A stretch of DNA of 64,000 nt from Ochromonas danica (lineage: Eukaryota; Sar; Chrysophyceae; Chromulinales; Chromulinaceae): contig VKHL01000090.1 in assembly GCA_015146655.1 (NCBI GenBank), forward strand, positions 51,339-115,338. Direction: 5' to 3'. The translations under genes and the position numbers were made by a program. A model generated the notes under the pieces. That model searched no databases and was not told the origin of the DNA. It saw only the letters and a program-made list of their open reading frames with translations. Positions 35,701 to 44,718 of the stretch are shown piece by piece. Position 1 is the stretch's first letter. Each line of letters begins with the position of its first letter.

Positions 35701-35822
35701 CAATAAATTAAAAATCCAGGAAATCAGTTCATACCATTTGGTTTCTCTTTTCCTGCAGGAGGCTTAACAAGAGGATTTAAGTTCTTATTAGCAAATCGTG
35801 GTGGTGCTTGGGGTGCACTCAT
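29702..35822 (-). CDS. BAT2/PRRC2/MOS1-like large disordered RNA-associated protein
   Basis: Three exons on minus (35735-35822, 34855-35645, 29702-34786), GT-AG introns in frame, 1987 aa. The N-terminus (about 40-90: GPKKMGRAVGG, PLNTHSLKMENKSKD, then WG) resembles the BAT2 N-terminal domain of animal PRRC2 proteins and plant MOS1, which promote translation and sit in stress granules. Nearly all the rest is low complexity: Arg/Asp/Gly-rich (about 300-560), a charged helix with RKEARNRERAQRGPR (about 800), Ser/Thr/Ala-rich, a long poly-Gln block (about 1100-1220), Met/His/Pro/Gly-rich, and a C-terminal Arg-Gly-rich box (GGGRGRGSSG and others), a typical RNA-binding, methylatable element. No catalytic domain. 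The family assignment rests on the short N-terminal block and overall composition. Confidence 0.6.
32010..32360 (-). repeat. CAG/CAA-type poly-Gln coding repeat
   Basis: Imperfect TTG/CTG triplet run on the plus strand, coding for long Gln runs broken by His, Leu and Tyr in the BAT2-like protein; the purest part is about 32070-32150. Confidence 0.8.
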
Positions 35823-36349
35823 AAATCAGTTATGGTCCAATAAATGCACAAAAGAAGGAAATCACAATATCAAGTTTGAAATAGACTCTTCTATTTAAAA
35901 TCTTCTTCTTTCTTTTTTTTCTTCTATAGGATAAGGATAGAAAAAAATTAAATAATCAATCTAATGAAGATTAATAATAGATTGATATATATTGTTGAGA
36001 AGAAAAGAGAAGAAAAAAGAGTTTGGCTTTGCTCTTTGTTTTGGTTTTATTGGATCAACAACCACTCTCTTCTTAAGTTAAAACCAGACTAAAAGACCAG
36101 AGTCCAGACGTCTAGACTTAGACCATGTGGGTGAAGGTGAAGTTAAAGGTGATGATGTCAGCCCTCGACAGAGACAGCAAGCATCGTCACATTTCATCAT
36201 AAAACAAGGAAATTCTATTCCGTCTCTCCCTCTCTCCATCTCTCTATTACTTGTCACACAGTCAGAGGTAATAACAGGTACTGGTCACAACCTTACTAAC
36301 TCTACTATATAAACGCGACAGATTGTTATCCTATATTGCTACTATTTAC
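35823..36349. other. divergent promoter region
   Basis: Lies between the BAT2-like gene (minus) and the TraB-like gene (plus). AT-rich near the left start, with a TCTTCTT/TTTTCTT tract (35895-35925) and a TATA-like box on the right. Confidence 0.45.
36306..36313 (+). promoter_or_regulatory. TATA-like box before the TraB-like gene
   Basis: TATATAAA, about 37 bp before the ATG at 36350. Spacing fits a TATA box with a very short leader; not tested against transcripts. Confidence 0.35.
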
Positions 36350-37624
36350 ATGAAGAACTGTACTACCAACTTCTCCTTACTTCTTCTTCTTCTTTTCCTC
36401 CAACTCTCCCTGCTCTCTTCTTATCATCTTCATTCTCATCGAAGATTGTTAAAAGCTTCTCATTCATCTTCTCATTCTTTCTCTCTATTCTCGTCTTCAA
36501 GAACAACAGCTTCTGACTCTGTCGTCTTCTTAGATGGGAAAGAAACAAAAACACAGGTCTTAGAATTTATTGAACCAACAACTAAAGTCCCTGTCGTGTT
36601 AGTAGGAGCTATGCATTATAATCCATCCTCTATTGCTTTGACCAAGAATACTATCGCCACTCTAGCAGAAGAGAATAATATCGCATCTGTCATTGTAGAA
36701 TGCTGTCCTATTCGTTGGAATCGTACTCATGAGTTATTACCTGATGATAATGAAGAACAAGAACAGATAGTTGCTGAGAGGAACACACAAGATAACCCTT
36801 TATTAAAGAAGTTACTCTATAATGAAATGATAGCAGCCAATGAAATGGCAGAGAAATATAACATACCTTTTGTCTTAGGTGATCAATTAATCAATGTCAC
36901 TACCAGTCGTATACGACAAGCAGCACTGGATACAATAAAAGATTTATTAAATCCTATTAATGGATGGCAACGTTTATATAATGATGTTGTCTCTTCAGCA
37001 CGTGTTGCTTTCCCAGTTGGTCCAGAATATTTAGGAGCTGGTGACTTCTTTAATACACAATTATTGTTATTAACTCCTGTCACCCTAATACGTTATCCAT
37101 TAGCATTGTTTTTAAAGGCACCTATAGCAATTTTGCCTGTTTTAGGATTATTTCTCTATGCCTTCTCACCTGCTAATTCTCTGTCAGATATCTTTGATTA
37201 TGATCTTTCCATTTGGAATCGATTTCAAGGATTTTCTACTTCATTGTTGATATTTTTCTTAGAAATTGCATTGCTAAGTCGTGTTTTCCTTGTCTCTATA
37301 CTTGCAGAAAGAAATGAATACCTAGCCAAGTCCATCCTTGTACAATGTCAATTACAAGCTGAAGCATTGCAAAAAGAAGAAGAATCCCTTCTGTTACAAA
37401 AGGAAGTGCAAGAGAAGAGAGAAGGATTGACAGTCTTTGGTATGGATCTCTCTCAATGGTGGATTAGTCTTTTCCCATCATCTAAAGAAGTAAAAGAAGA
37501 ATTGACAAGTAGTACTAGTCGTAGTCTACCACCAAAGAAGATAGTGGCAGTATTAGGAATGGCTCATTGTAATGGTATCAAACAATTGCTATTAAATGAA
37601 CAAGTCAAATCTAACTCTGATTAA
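36350..37624 (+). CDS. TraB-family membrane protein
   Basis: 424 aa, intronless; ATG at 36350 chosen because the frame before it has only a TTG. The N-terminus is a strong signal sequence (NFSLLLLLLFLQLSLLSS) followed by a Ser/His/Arg-rich stretch, which may be a bipartite organelle presequence. TraB/PrgY features: VVLVGAMHYNPSS (the GxxH element near the start of the domain), SVIVECCPIRW with the conserved Glu, LGDQLINVTTSRI, and the C-terminal second motif VAVLGMAHCNGIKQLL. Two hydrophobic segments (LALFLKAPIAILPVLGLFLY; LLIFFLEIALLSRVFLVSIL) are inserted before the last motif. TraB proteins occur in bacteria (pheromone shutdown), mitochondria and plastids and resemble metal-dependent peptidases of the Tiki/EreA type; the substrate is unknown. 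Location in a plastid or the endomembrane system is inference. Confidence 0.8.
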   Translation: MKNCTTNFSLLLLLLFLQLSLLSSYHLHSHRRLLKASHSSSHSFSLFSSSRTTASDSVVFLDGKETKTQVLEFIEPTTKVPVVLVGAMHYNPSSIALTKNTIATLAEENNIASVIVECCPIRWNRTHELLPDDNEEQEQIVAERNTQDNPLLKKLLYNEMIAANEMAEKYNIPFVLGDQLINVTTSRIRQAALDTIKDLLNPINGWQRLYNDVVSSARVAFPVGPEYLGAGDFFNTQLLLLTPVTLIRYPLALFLKAPIAILPVLGLFLYAFSPANSLSDIFDYDLSIWNRFQGFSTSLLIFFLEIALLSRVFLVSILAERNEYLAKSILVQCQLQAEALQKEEESLLLQKEVQEKREGLTVFGMDLSQWWISLFPSSKEVKEELTSSTSRSLPPKKIVAVLGMAHCNGIKQLLLNEQVKSNSD

Positions 37625-38005
37625 TAATCAGCAAACTGCTACTGTTGTTGTTATTGTTATTGCTGTTGTAGGTTTGTTATTATATACGATAGTGTATATA
37701 AGAATCTTCCTCTAATTATCTTTACCTGTTGTTGTTGATATCAATCTCTACTATACTATCTACCCGTGCAGTATAGTAGTTGAATGAATACATCACACAT
37801 TGCATGTAATGTGTGTTACTTTACCATTTCACATTACTACGTACAGATTAAGTTCTTTAAAGAAGTTTTTCTGTAGGTAGAACTACTAATTAATTGTAAC
37901 CCATTGATCCACACTGTTGACTTGATCCTTCCCTTGACTAACAGTTGAGTCAAATTTCTCCCATGCCTTGGGCCATTTCCATCAAAACAAGATCATCCAT
38001 GAAAT
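37625..38005. other. short spacer between co-oriented genes
   Basis: 3' flank of the TraB-like gene (TTGTTG-rich) and promoter of the small downstream gene. Nothing further seen. Confidence 0.4.
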
Positions 38006-38404
38006 ATGACTGTCTTCACTTTGACAATAATCTTCTTATGGTCTTTCTTCTTTTTGACCGTGGTGGCTCATGCTTTTCGCTCATCGAAATGGACGGTAGT
38101 GAGGAGTAGTCATCCTACCACTTCTTGTCTTTCAACAAACTTTATGGAGGTAGTCCTTCCAACTGGTGTCGTGTTGACTGCTTGCTGGTTGATAACTCAG
38201 CAAGTTCAAATTCAACTCAATCAAATACAACAAGAGATGCGTACTTTACGAAGTACTCTGGAAGAAAATAGAGCTGAATTAAAGGAAATCCAACATTTGC
38301 TTGTTAAACAAGATCAAAGGAAAGATTCTTTTTTGACTTTCCATGCGGAAGTTGATATCTCATTCAAAGATCCTCGTTGTCCTCCTAGTAGATATGATAG
38401 ATAG
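38006..38404 (+). CDS. small coiled-coil protein with plastid-type presequence
   Basis: 132 aa. The N-terminal hydrophobic segment (about 3-20, TLTIIFLWSFFFLTVV) ends in AHA, and the next residue is Phe, followed by RSSKWTVVRSSHPTTSC. A signal peptide with Phe at +1 and then a Ser/Thr/Arg-rich stretch is the layout of heterokont and cryptophyte plastid presequences (ASAFAP-type). Then comes a second hydrophobic patch (VVLPTGVVLTACWLI) and a coiled coil (about 70-105, QIQLNQIQQEMRTLRSTLEE). The C-terminus has DPRCPPSRYDR. No family recognised. An overlapping ATG seven bases upstream is in another frame. The gene is real judging from its composition, but the function is open. Confidence 0.55.
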   Translation: MTVFTLTIIFLWSFFFLTVVAHAFRSSKWTVVRSSHPTTSCLSTNFMEVVLPTGVVLTACWLITQQVQIQLNQIQQEMRTLRSTLEENRAELKEIQHLLVKQDQRKDSFLTFHAEVDISFKDPRCPPSRYDR

Positions 38405-39172
38405 TTCATTCAAAGATGTAGAAGAATAACCATCAGTTAGAAGACAGTAAGCAGTTCGTCTTTGTTTATGTCTGTCTATGTCGAGGTGAACAAGCATGCC
38501 CAATGAAGTGGTACTAGTGCCATGCTTTAAGTCTTCGCTTTGATCTACATAGGCAAGGCATAGTGTAATAACAACAATGGTTGAATCTATAAGAAAATTT
38601 TTATTTTATTTAAATACATCTCAGCGTAGAATAGAATCAAATCAGAAAATCAGAAAAGAAGTTAACAGGTCATTGTACCATATACCGTATAACTAAATAC
38701 AATCATTCTCTACAACCAAGCCAACATATGCTGTAGAGCAAACCAAAGACCTTTTCCCAATAATTGAATGTACTATACTTCGCTACACTATGGTCCCAAC
38801 GAGTCAATCAAAGATAATGAACAAAGAACAGCATTTTATGCATTCTCTTTCTAATCTCTTTAATCTCGCTTGAAAACAACCACTCAACAAGAACCCAAAA
38901 TACAGACAAATAATAATAACCTCGCTATGAAACCCTGTCAATGAAAGACACAAGTCACATCAAGTGGGTATTGAGAACTGCAGTAAAAACACCATTATAA
39001 TTATCACTATCACCATCAATATGCACACTCAACAACACTGGACAACGTAATCCTCAAACACATGTATATATAAGAAAGAGGCCATATTGCAAAGTGTGTT
39101 GATTTCGTTTGCTAGATATTTAATGCAAACATGGTGGTGGTTTAATATCATATAATCACTTCAATGGTTCAT
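38405..39172. other. convergent spacer, AT-rich
   Basis: 3' flanks of two convergent genes; no supported frame, repeat or RNA gene. Confidence 0.45.
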
Positions 39173-39616
39173 TTAGTTATCAAAGACACGATGATCTCCA
39201 GTACGATGAGATACAATATAAGCATAAGCAGACATGCAAGTAATCCATAGGCAAATAGAGAAGATAATAATAGTAGAAGAATGGTCAGAAGATATCTGAT
39301 CTTTATTTCTCATCGTCTTGTCAATATGTGTATATGGTTTTGTAAGAGAAGAAGATCTCCATAATTCCTTTAATTCATTCACTGAGATACTCTTACGATA
39401 TCTAAAAAGCCTTCTCATACTTGCTCGATCTTCCGATGTTAATGGTAGAAGAGAAGGGAGAGCAACATCATTCTTCTTACTAGTATTACTGGTGTTGTCA
39501 TCGTTGGGGACATTGTTGTTAACCTCTCTTGGACTCTCATCATCGTCATCATTTTTCTGACAAGAAGAAAAGATGACTTCAGCTTGATCCAAGAAATCCG
39601 AAAACCTTGATGACAT
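39173..39616 (-). CDS. small single-pass membrane protein, family member C
   Basis: 147 aa. An N-terminal helix (FSDFLDQAEVIFSSCQK), an Asn/Asp-rich linker, then the shared block LPLTSEDRASMRRLFRYRKS and NELKELWRSSSLTKPYTHID, and a C-terminal transmembrane helix (STIIIFSICLWITCMSAYAY) with a short charged tail. The shared block matches the protein at 28814-29107 best and that at 27669-28016 more weakly (NTS-x-K near its start as well). Probably tail-anchored. Divergent with the next gene. Function unknown. Confidence 0.6.
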   Translation of the reverse strand: MSSRFSDFLDQAEVIFSSCQKNDDDDESPREVNNNVPNDDNTSNTSKKNDVALPSLLPLTSEDRASMRRLFRYRKSISVNELKELWRSSSLTKPYTHIDKTMRNKDQISSDHSSTIIIFSICLWITCMSAYAYIVSHRTGDHRVFDN

Positions 39617-39937
39617 GAATAGAAAACAACAGAGAGAGAGAGAAAAAAAGAATAGTACTAGTATAACACAATATTATGTACTGTAGAATGAATTATGTCC
39701 AAGATTGGTCGTGAAAACCGACATTCCCATTGTGCACCGGAATTCAAATTCGTGTGGAAGGAATTTCTTGTGCGCACGCAACACACGCACTCTTGTCATC
39801 AAAGGAACATAAAGATGAGTTATAAATCCAAGTTTTCAACTTTCCTTCCTTTCAACAACCAGATCGAAATTACAAGTTATAAATCAAACAAGAAGGATTA
39901 ATCACACACATTAAGACATATTCTATTTCATGAAACA
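39617..39937. other. divergent promoter region
   Basis: Lies between member C (minus) and the unknown acidic protein (plus). GA-rich near 39630-39650; nothing else recognised. Confidence 0.35.
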
Positions 39938-40348
39938 ATGCTGGTCAAGCAATCAAAGTTTCACGAAGACAAGATGAGTGTTCGTGATATCAGAGAGACA
40001 ATCGATCGTATTTTGAGAAAGGCTGAGAGTGAAGGTGGTTTTGTAGACGATTCGTCAATAGCTAATGCAAAAGAGTGGGCGGAGGAATTCATTCAAGATT
40101 TGAAGGAATATTTTGACGATGAAGATGCGTATAATGGTCGCTCATCAAGTGAAATTTGGATTAATTTATCTTTGACGATTGAGCGCTTAAAGGATAGTTA
40201 TGATGAGCTTGATATTCGTACGCTTGATCCAAAGAAGTATAACAAAATGGAGCGATACTATAAGCGTTCGTGGGACAATGAATCCAGCTTTGATGGCTAC
40301 AGGTCATATGAGCACAGATCTGCTCTCGAAGAACATTTGCATTTCTAA
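39938..40348 (+). CDS. unknown small acidic helical protein
   Basis: 136 aa from the ATG at 39938, or 124 aa from the in-frame ATG at 39974 (MSVRDIRETIDRIL). Soluble, highly charged and helical in appearance: RETIDRILRKAESEGGF, NAKEWAEEFIQDLKEYFDDE, IERLKDSYDELDIRTLDPKK. No signal peptide, membrane helix or recognised domain. Codon use looks coding. It lies just before the GT47 array. Confidence 0.5.
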   Translation: MLVKQSKFHEDKMSVRDIRETIDRILRKAESEGGFVDDSSIANAKEWAEEFIQDLKEYFDDEDAYNGRSSSEIWINLSLTIERLKDSYDELDIRTLDPKKYNKMERYYKRSWDNESSFDGYRSYEHRSALEEHLHF

Positions 40349-40569
40349 AAGCCTAAACGATATGAAAAAGAAAAGATAGATGAGTCGTCATATTTATGAT
40401 GAAAACTAAAATTATTCTCATCTTCGTCATTTCAAGTTTTAATCAAATGATAAATCAAAAATCACCTAGTCATTCGCTTGAAGTAGATCAGCCACCGATA
40501 AACAACCAAGAAGGAAAAGAAATTAATTGGATAAATTGGTCGCTCTTAACTCAACCTTTCCAAAGTGAT

Positions 40570-40888
40570 CGTTGCTTTCCTCGGAAAACTACCGTCAATA
40601 ACGGCAACAGAGACAAATGTACACTAACCCTAACACACTCGGCCAATCCCTACGACCGTAATCAAATAACACTGTATACTTAGCCAGTGAAACATGCATC
40701 CTCTTCAACTCATCCACATTCTTACTCATATTATACATCGTCTCAACAATACGATCGATCTTGCGAGGATGGTTAATGTCATCCTTATAGAAGATCAAAG
40801 AGAAAGAATACCAATCAATGAACTTATAGAAAGGAAGCTGGGCTGGGAAGCTCACGAAGATGACGGGAATACAACCTCGGAAGATCAA
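40570..40888 (-). pseudogene. truncated GT47 (exostosin-like) gene fragment
   Basis: Minus-strand sequence matches the last ~100 codons of the intact GT47 genes downstream: IFRGCIPVIFVSFPAQLPFY through LFDYGRRDWPSV. After GRRDWPSV the frame is interrupted by a short telomere-like insertion (40625-40634), beyond which homology to the 3' end continues more weakly to about 40570. Homology stops abruptly at 40888 (after ...GGAAGATC on plus). The fragment is a host gene copy that lost its 5' two thirds. Confidence 0.75.
40625..40634. repeat. telomere-like micro-insertion (TAACCCTAAC)
   Basis: Where the intact genes read GACAAATGGTACACACTCGG, this copy reads GACAAATGTACAC, then TAACCCTAAC, then ACACTCGG. 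The extra bases are about 1.7 copies of CCCTAA. Confidence 0.6.
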
Positions 40889-43019
40889 ATCATCTATCTC
40901 TATCGTCGTTATAGATACTATCTTCCTTTCGAGATTAAGGTTTCTTTAGCATTGAAGATATCAAACATAGATGCTCTAAATAGCTTTTCGATCTTCCGAA
41001 AACTGCAATCCACCCTTCAACTGTTCTGTACATTTTCTTTACGCCTCTGTAAAGCTTCTAGACAATGTTTGATATCTGCTCCTACTTATCCGAAGAAATC
41101 CATCCTCCTTCTTGCTTTATGACCATGTGACGTTCAGCACCTTTGTTATCTAGAGATGGCGAGGGATATCATCAGAAATGCTTAGGGATGCAGATCAGCA
41201 TGTGATAGAGACAACTCCACAACCACATCAGATGAGATCGGACCAATATGCGTCTTTACTAACAGTGTCAGAGACAAAACCCCATATACTCCTTTGATTG
41301 TGAGAGAGAAGGTTAAATTTACCTTATCCACATCATAATTAATACGATTCTCACGTATTAGTGAAAAGTCTCAATTTGCTCATATACATATCATATTTAT
41401 TGAGTTAAAATCCTCCCCCTTTCCGTCACACCAAAACACATGTCAAATAGTCTAATACAATCAAATCACTTTTTTGCTGGTATTACTTCATTTTCATCAA
41501 AACCATCTTGTTCTCTAGAAGTAGATCAACTATGAGAAGAAGGCCAAGCCAAAGAGAAGAAACGTTTTGGTCTTCTCTTCAAACTGATACACATGGCATC
41601 ACAACCTCCTACTTCAATACCTCCTTCTCTTTCCCCTAGACTAGTAGTCTCATACTGTAGTGCTATACCCGTGGTACTCTCTTCTATAAAGCAAGAGGAA
41701 ACACCAGTGGGAGAGCCTTTCACCCCCTAACCCTTCCCCTCCTCTACCATTAAAAATCAGTCATCATATATATCCAACAATCGACAGCAGTGGTGGTGGG
41801 TCAGCAAAGATAGACTGTGGATAATCTTTTGTGGAGACAAGAGTGAGAAAGATAGAGACAAGCCCTCTTGCTGATACTGAAGCTCTCGTAGAGAAAGAAT
41901 GCCACTTGAAGTTCAAACTTCTAGCAAGGATAGCAAGAAGTTGCTTGGCTAGAGATGAAAGTAATAACTTCCTTGGATGATGTTGATGAATCTCTTCATA
42001 GAAGAAAAGAAACGATGAAATTATACATGAGAATGAACATGGATTGATTGCAGGTTAGATGTCAACGGAATAGACCTTATGATTGAAAGATGCTTTGGAG
42101 GAAGATTCGACAGCTAATAGAGTAATAGAGGCACTCGAGTGTGTGGATAAACGACGAAATTTGATCAAGTAAGAGAAAGATGGTTTGAAGCAACAACATC
42201 GGCAAGTCCCGGAGATTACTATGTAGTACTCCTTTTCAAACACTGCTATTATAAGACAGAAAGGAGACCTTTCTATTGTAAAAAAAAGTAGTGACAGCAT
42301 TAACTTCTCACCCATCAGAAAAGCAATTAATATCATCCTATATATGTGAATATAACCTCAATCACGTTTACTGTTAAGGAAATAATGGCGTTAACCGAAG
42401 CTTCTTCTAAAGGATAGTTGTAGTTGTATCGTTTGTGGTAAGCCAACACCTAGAAGTTGAGCTTCACCATAGTAGGGACATTAACCCTAAACCATTTCCG
42501 TAAGGGGAAGGCTCGAAAGATGGTATACTCCCAGTATTGAGGGTCATAACCGGTTTGTCTCTCGCGTTTCTATCATTGGTGAGGTTTCTCTCTAGATCAG
42601 GTGAAGGAATCTCGCTCCAAACCGTAAGTCTCTTATTTTATGTGAAGTTAATAATCAAAGAGTCCAAATCGCACATCTGCTTTCACTGAGTATAGTAGCT
42701 CTGATTGAACTGTAGAAGATACTTTAGACAAGTCAAATGAAAGAAGAAGTCAACCTGCTCCTTCTTTAAAAGCAAAGGTATGTAACAGTACGAAGCAATT
42801 AAATTATCGTGTGTCAACTACAGAACAACACATAAAAACATCAGCGATTATTAAACTAACAAGACGTCTGATCCATATCTGCTAATGCACAATTAGAGAT
42901 GTTATGTAGATAAGTTATAACAAAACCCTGAAGCCTAACAGCTCACAAAGATCAGCGTACAGATCAAAACAATTTACGAACTAAATATAAAGTTAAGATA
43001 GTTCAAAAAATAGACGATA
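40889..43019. other. 2.1 kb spacer left of the GT47 array
   Basis: No gene supported. The right part (about 42650-43019) resembles the 3' flanks of the other GT47 copies (CACATCTGCTTT..., GTCAACCTGCTCC..., AATATAAAGTTAAGATAGTT), so it belongs to the duplicated unit. The middle holds weak open frames on minus (41526-41723, 42055-42336) without family features. Confidence 0.45.
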
Positions 43020-44153
43020 TTAACCACGACTTCCAGGGGCTACTAACTTGTTTCCCTTAGCAATCATTGCCTGCAATGACAACAAGGACAAATGGTATAC
43101 ACTCGGCCACTCCCTACGACCGTAATCAAATAACACTGCATGCTGAGCCAGTGAAACATGCATCCTCTTTAACTCATCCACATTCCTACTCATATTATAC
43201 ATCGTCTCAACTATACGATCGATCTTGCGAGGATGGTTAATGTCATCCTTATAGAAGATTAAAGAGAAAGAATACCAATCAACGAATTGGTAGAAAGGAA
43301 GCTGGGCTGGGAAGCTCACGAAGATGACGGGAATACAACCTCGGAAGATCGCTTTATATAATTCCACTGTTGACGGAGTATCGCCAGGTAAGATCAGACA
43401 GAAGAGAGATTTTCCCATATTCTTATCGAAATCTGTGGCATCCTTGTTGTTGGAAATGAAGGCTTTCTCCAAGTGTAGGGTTTGCAGGTGAGAATAAAGG
43501 CGAGTGCGGTAGTTCTCTGCTGTGCCAGCTTCGCGCAATGGAGCCATGAGTACGTACTTGCGATGAAGAAACATATCGTGATTACTCGTGAGATTTCTGG
43601 AGTTATCAGGAGGTACTACAACATAAGGAATAAACACATCACGACCATTCGGAGTGAGCATATAATCCGATCGAAAGTGATGAATATCTTCCACATAGCG
43701 AAGAAAGGTAAGTTGCTGCAAGGCCAACGTCTCCATAGGATGGGGGTCAATGCAGAAGGTCTTATCAAGAGTAAAATCAACTTTATGGGACAGAGGATTC
43801 TTCAATGTGAGGTCGTGGAGGAAGCGATCATGCTTAGCCCAAACAGCTTGCGGCTTTGGAACTCCAGTGATGTGATAAAAGAAAAGATCGACTGTCTCAT
43901 TCGTTGGGACTGTTGTGATTGCATGGGGATAATGGTGGACAATGAAGCAATAGAAGAGGATATCTTGGCTATGATCATTAATGTCAACAAGATTATCACA
44001 ATCAGTTTTAGTAAGTTGTTTCGCATGTAGAGAAGGTAAAACAAAGACAATGGGCATCCTTTCGTCAGGATTGACAGTCCATATTGTTGAATTGGCTGAG
44101 CATGTTGTCATCACCCAAGATAACAGCAAGAATGATAGGTTTACAATCCTCAT
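43020..44153 (-). CDS. exostosin-like glycosyltransferase (GT47), copy 1
   Basis: 377 aa, intronless. The N-terminal signal peptide or signal anchor (VNLSFLLLSWVMTTCSA) implies entry into the secretory pathway, probably the Golgi. Exostosin (GT47) features: RDVFIPYVV near residue 190, the core SLFCLILPGDTPST (about 275-290) followed by YKAIFRGCIPVIFVSFPAQL, and the aromatic PFYQFVDWYSFSLIFYKDDI. Family enzymes transfer sugars in polysaccharide or glycoprotein synthesis; donor and acceptor are unknown. Against copy 3 it lacks a three-residue YRY duplication near residue 218 and differs at both ends, but the central ~300 residues are almost identical. The C-terminus (GNKLVAPGSRG) is like copy 4 rather than copy 3. 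Confidence 0.82.
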   Translation of the reverse strand: MRIVNLSFLLLSWVMTTCSANSTIWTVNPDERMPIVFVLPSLHAKQLTKTDCDNLVDINDHSQDILFYCFIVHHYPHAITTVPTNETVDLFFYHITGVPKPQAVWAKHDRFLHDLTLKNPLSHKVDFTLDKTFCIDPHPMETLALQQLTFLRYVEDIHHFRSDYMLTPNGRDVFIPYVVVPPDNSRNLTSNHDMFLHRKYVLMAPLREAGTAENYRTRLYSHLQTLHLEKAFISNNKDATDFDKNMGKSLFCLILPGDTPSTVELYKAIFRGCIPVIFVSFPAQLPFYQFVDWYSFSLIFYKDDINHPRKIDRIVETMYNMSRNVDELKRMHVSLAQHAVLFDYGRREWPSVYHLSLLSLQAMIAKGNKLVAPGSRG

Positions 44154-44718
44154 GTCTCCAATTTTTGAAGCGGAAGATTTTCAATTGGATTGCAAGAACC
44201 CCGCGCAACTAAAATATTAGCAACAATATAATATCATTTCAGCTACAAACGTTTAAAAAACGTTCTTGAATGATATTCCTAGGTGGTGTTTCCACATTTT
44301 TGGCGAGGTGTTAGGGTTAGGGTTAGGGTTATTCGTTCGATTCCACTTCAGGTATTCGAAAAGTTACCAATCCGCACACGCATGATCACAGCGGAGATGG
44401 TTTCACATCTCTCGAAGCCATTGTCATCATTATATATTGGGTTTATCGCTTGCGGAAAGTAGAATAGCTTAAACAAGTTCCACCTAACTGACTACAGCAG
44501 CTCTAAATGAATCGCAGATGAAAATTAAATGAAGTCAAATGAAGGCCGCACAAGTATGATAACAATGACAATCACATTAGTGATCATTAACAAGACGCCT
44601 ATTTCTGCTTAAGCATAACGAACTATCAAGGTAAGACAATTGAAAAACCACTGTTGTTTTAGTCAAAAATCTGCCAAGTAATCAAGACTTTAACATATGA
44701 ATATAAAGTTAAGATAGT
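44154..44718. other. spacer between GT47 copies 1 and 2
   Basis: Contains an interstitial telomeric tract and a segment (44390-44480) similar to 48440-48535 in the copy 3-copy 4 spacer, so spacers were duplicated with the genes. Confidence 0.55.
44311..44331 (+). repeat. interstitial telomeric repeat (TTAGGG)3.5
   Basis: Exact TTAGGG TTAGGG TTAGGG TTA, flanked by GGCGAGGTG on the left and TTCGTTCGA on the right. TTAGGG is the telomere unit of many stramenopiles and other eukaryotes. Confidence 0.85.

Noticed and set aside
40396-40683. Plus-strand frame with a signal-peptide-like start (MKTKIILIFVISSF)
   Set aside because: Its second half runs antisense through the GT47 fragment; no other support.
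40694-41122. 142-codon plus-strand frame
   Set aside because: First half is antisense to the GT47 fragment and the rest has no family feature.
42055-42336. 93-codon minus-strand frame with Cys-rich middle
   Set aside because: No homology signal, no clear splice partners, AT-rich chance frame likely.
42488-42500. AACCCTAAACC resembling a plant-type telomere unit
   Set aside because: A single unit of this length is expected by chance.
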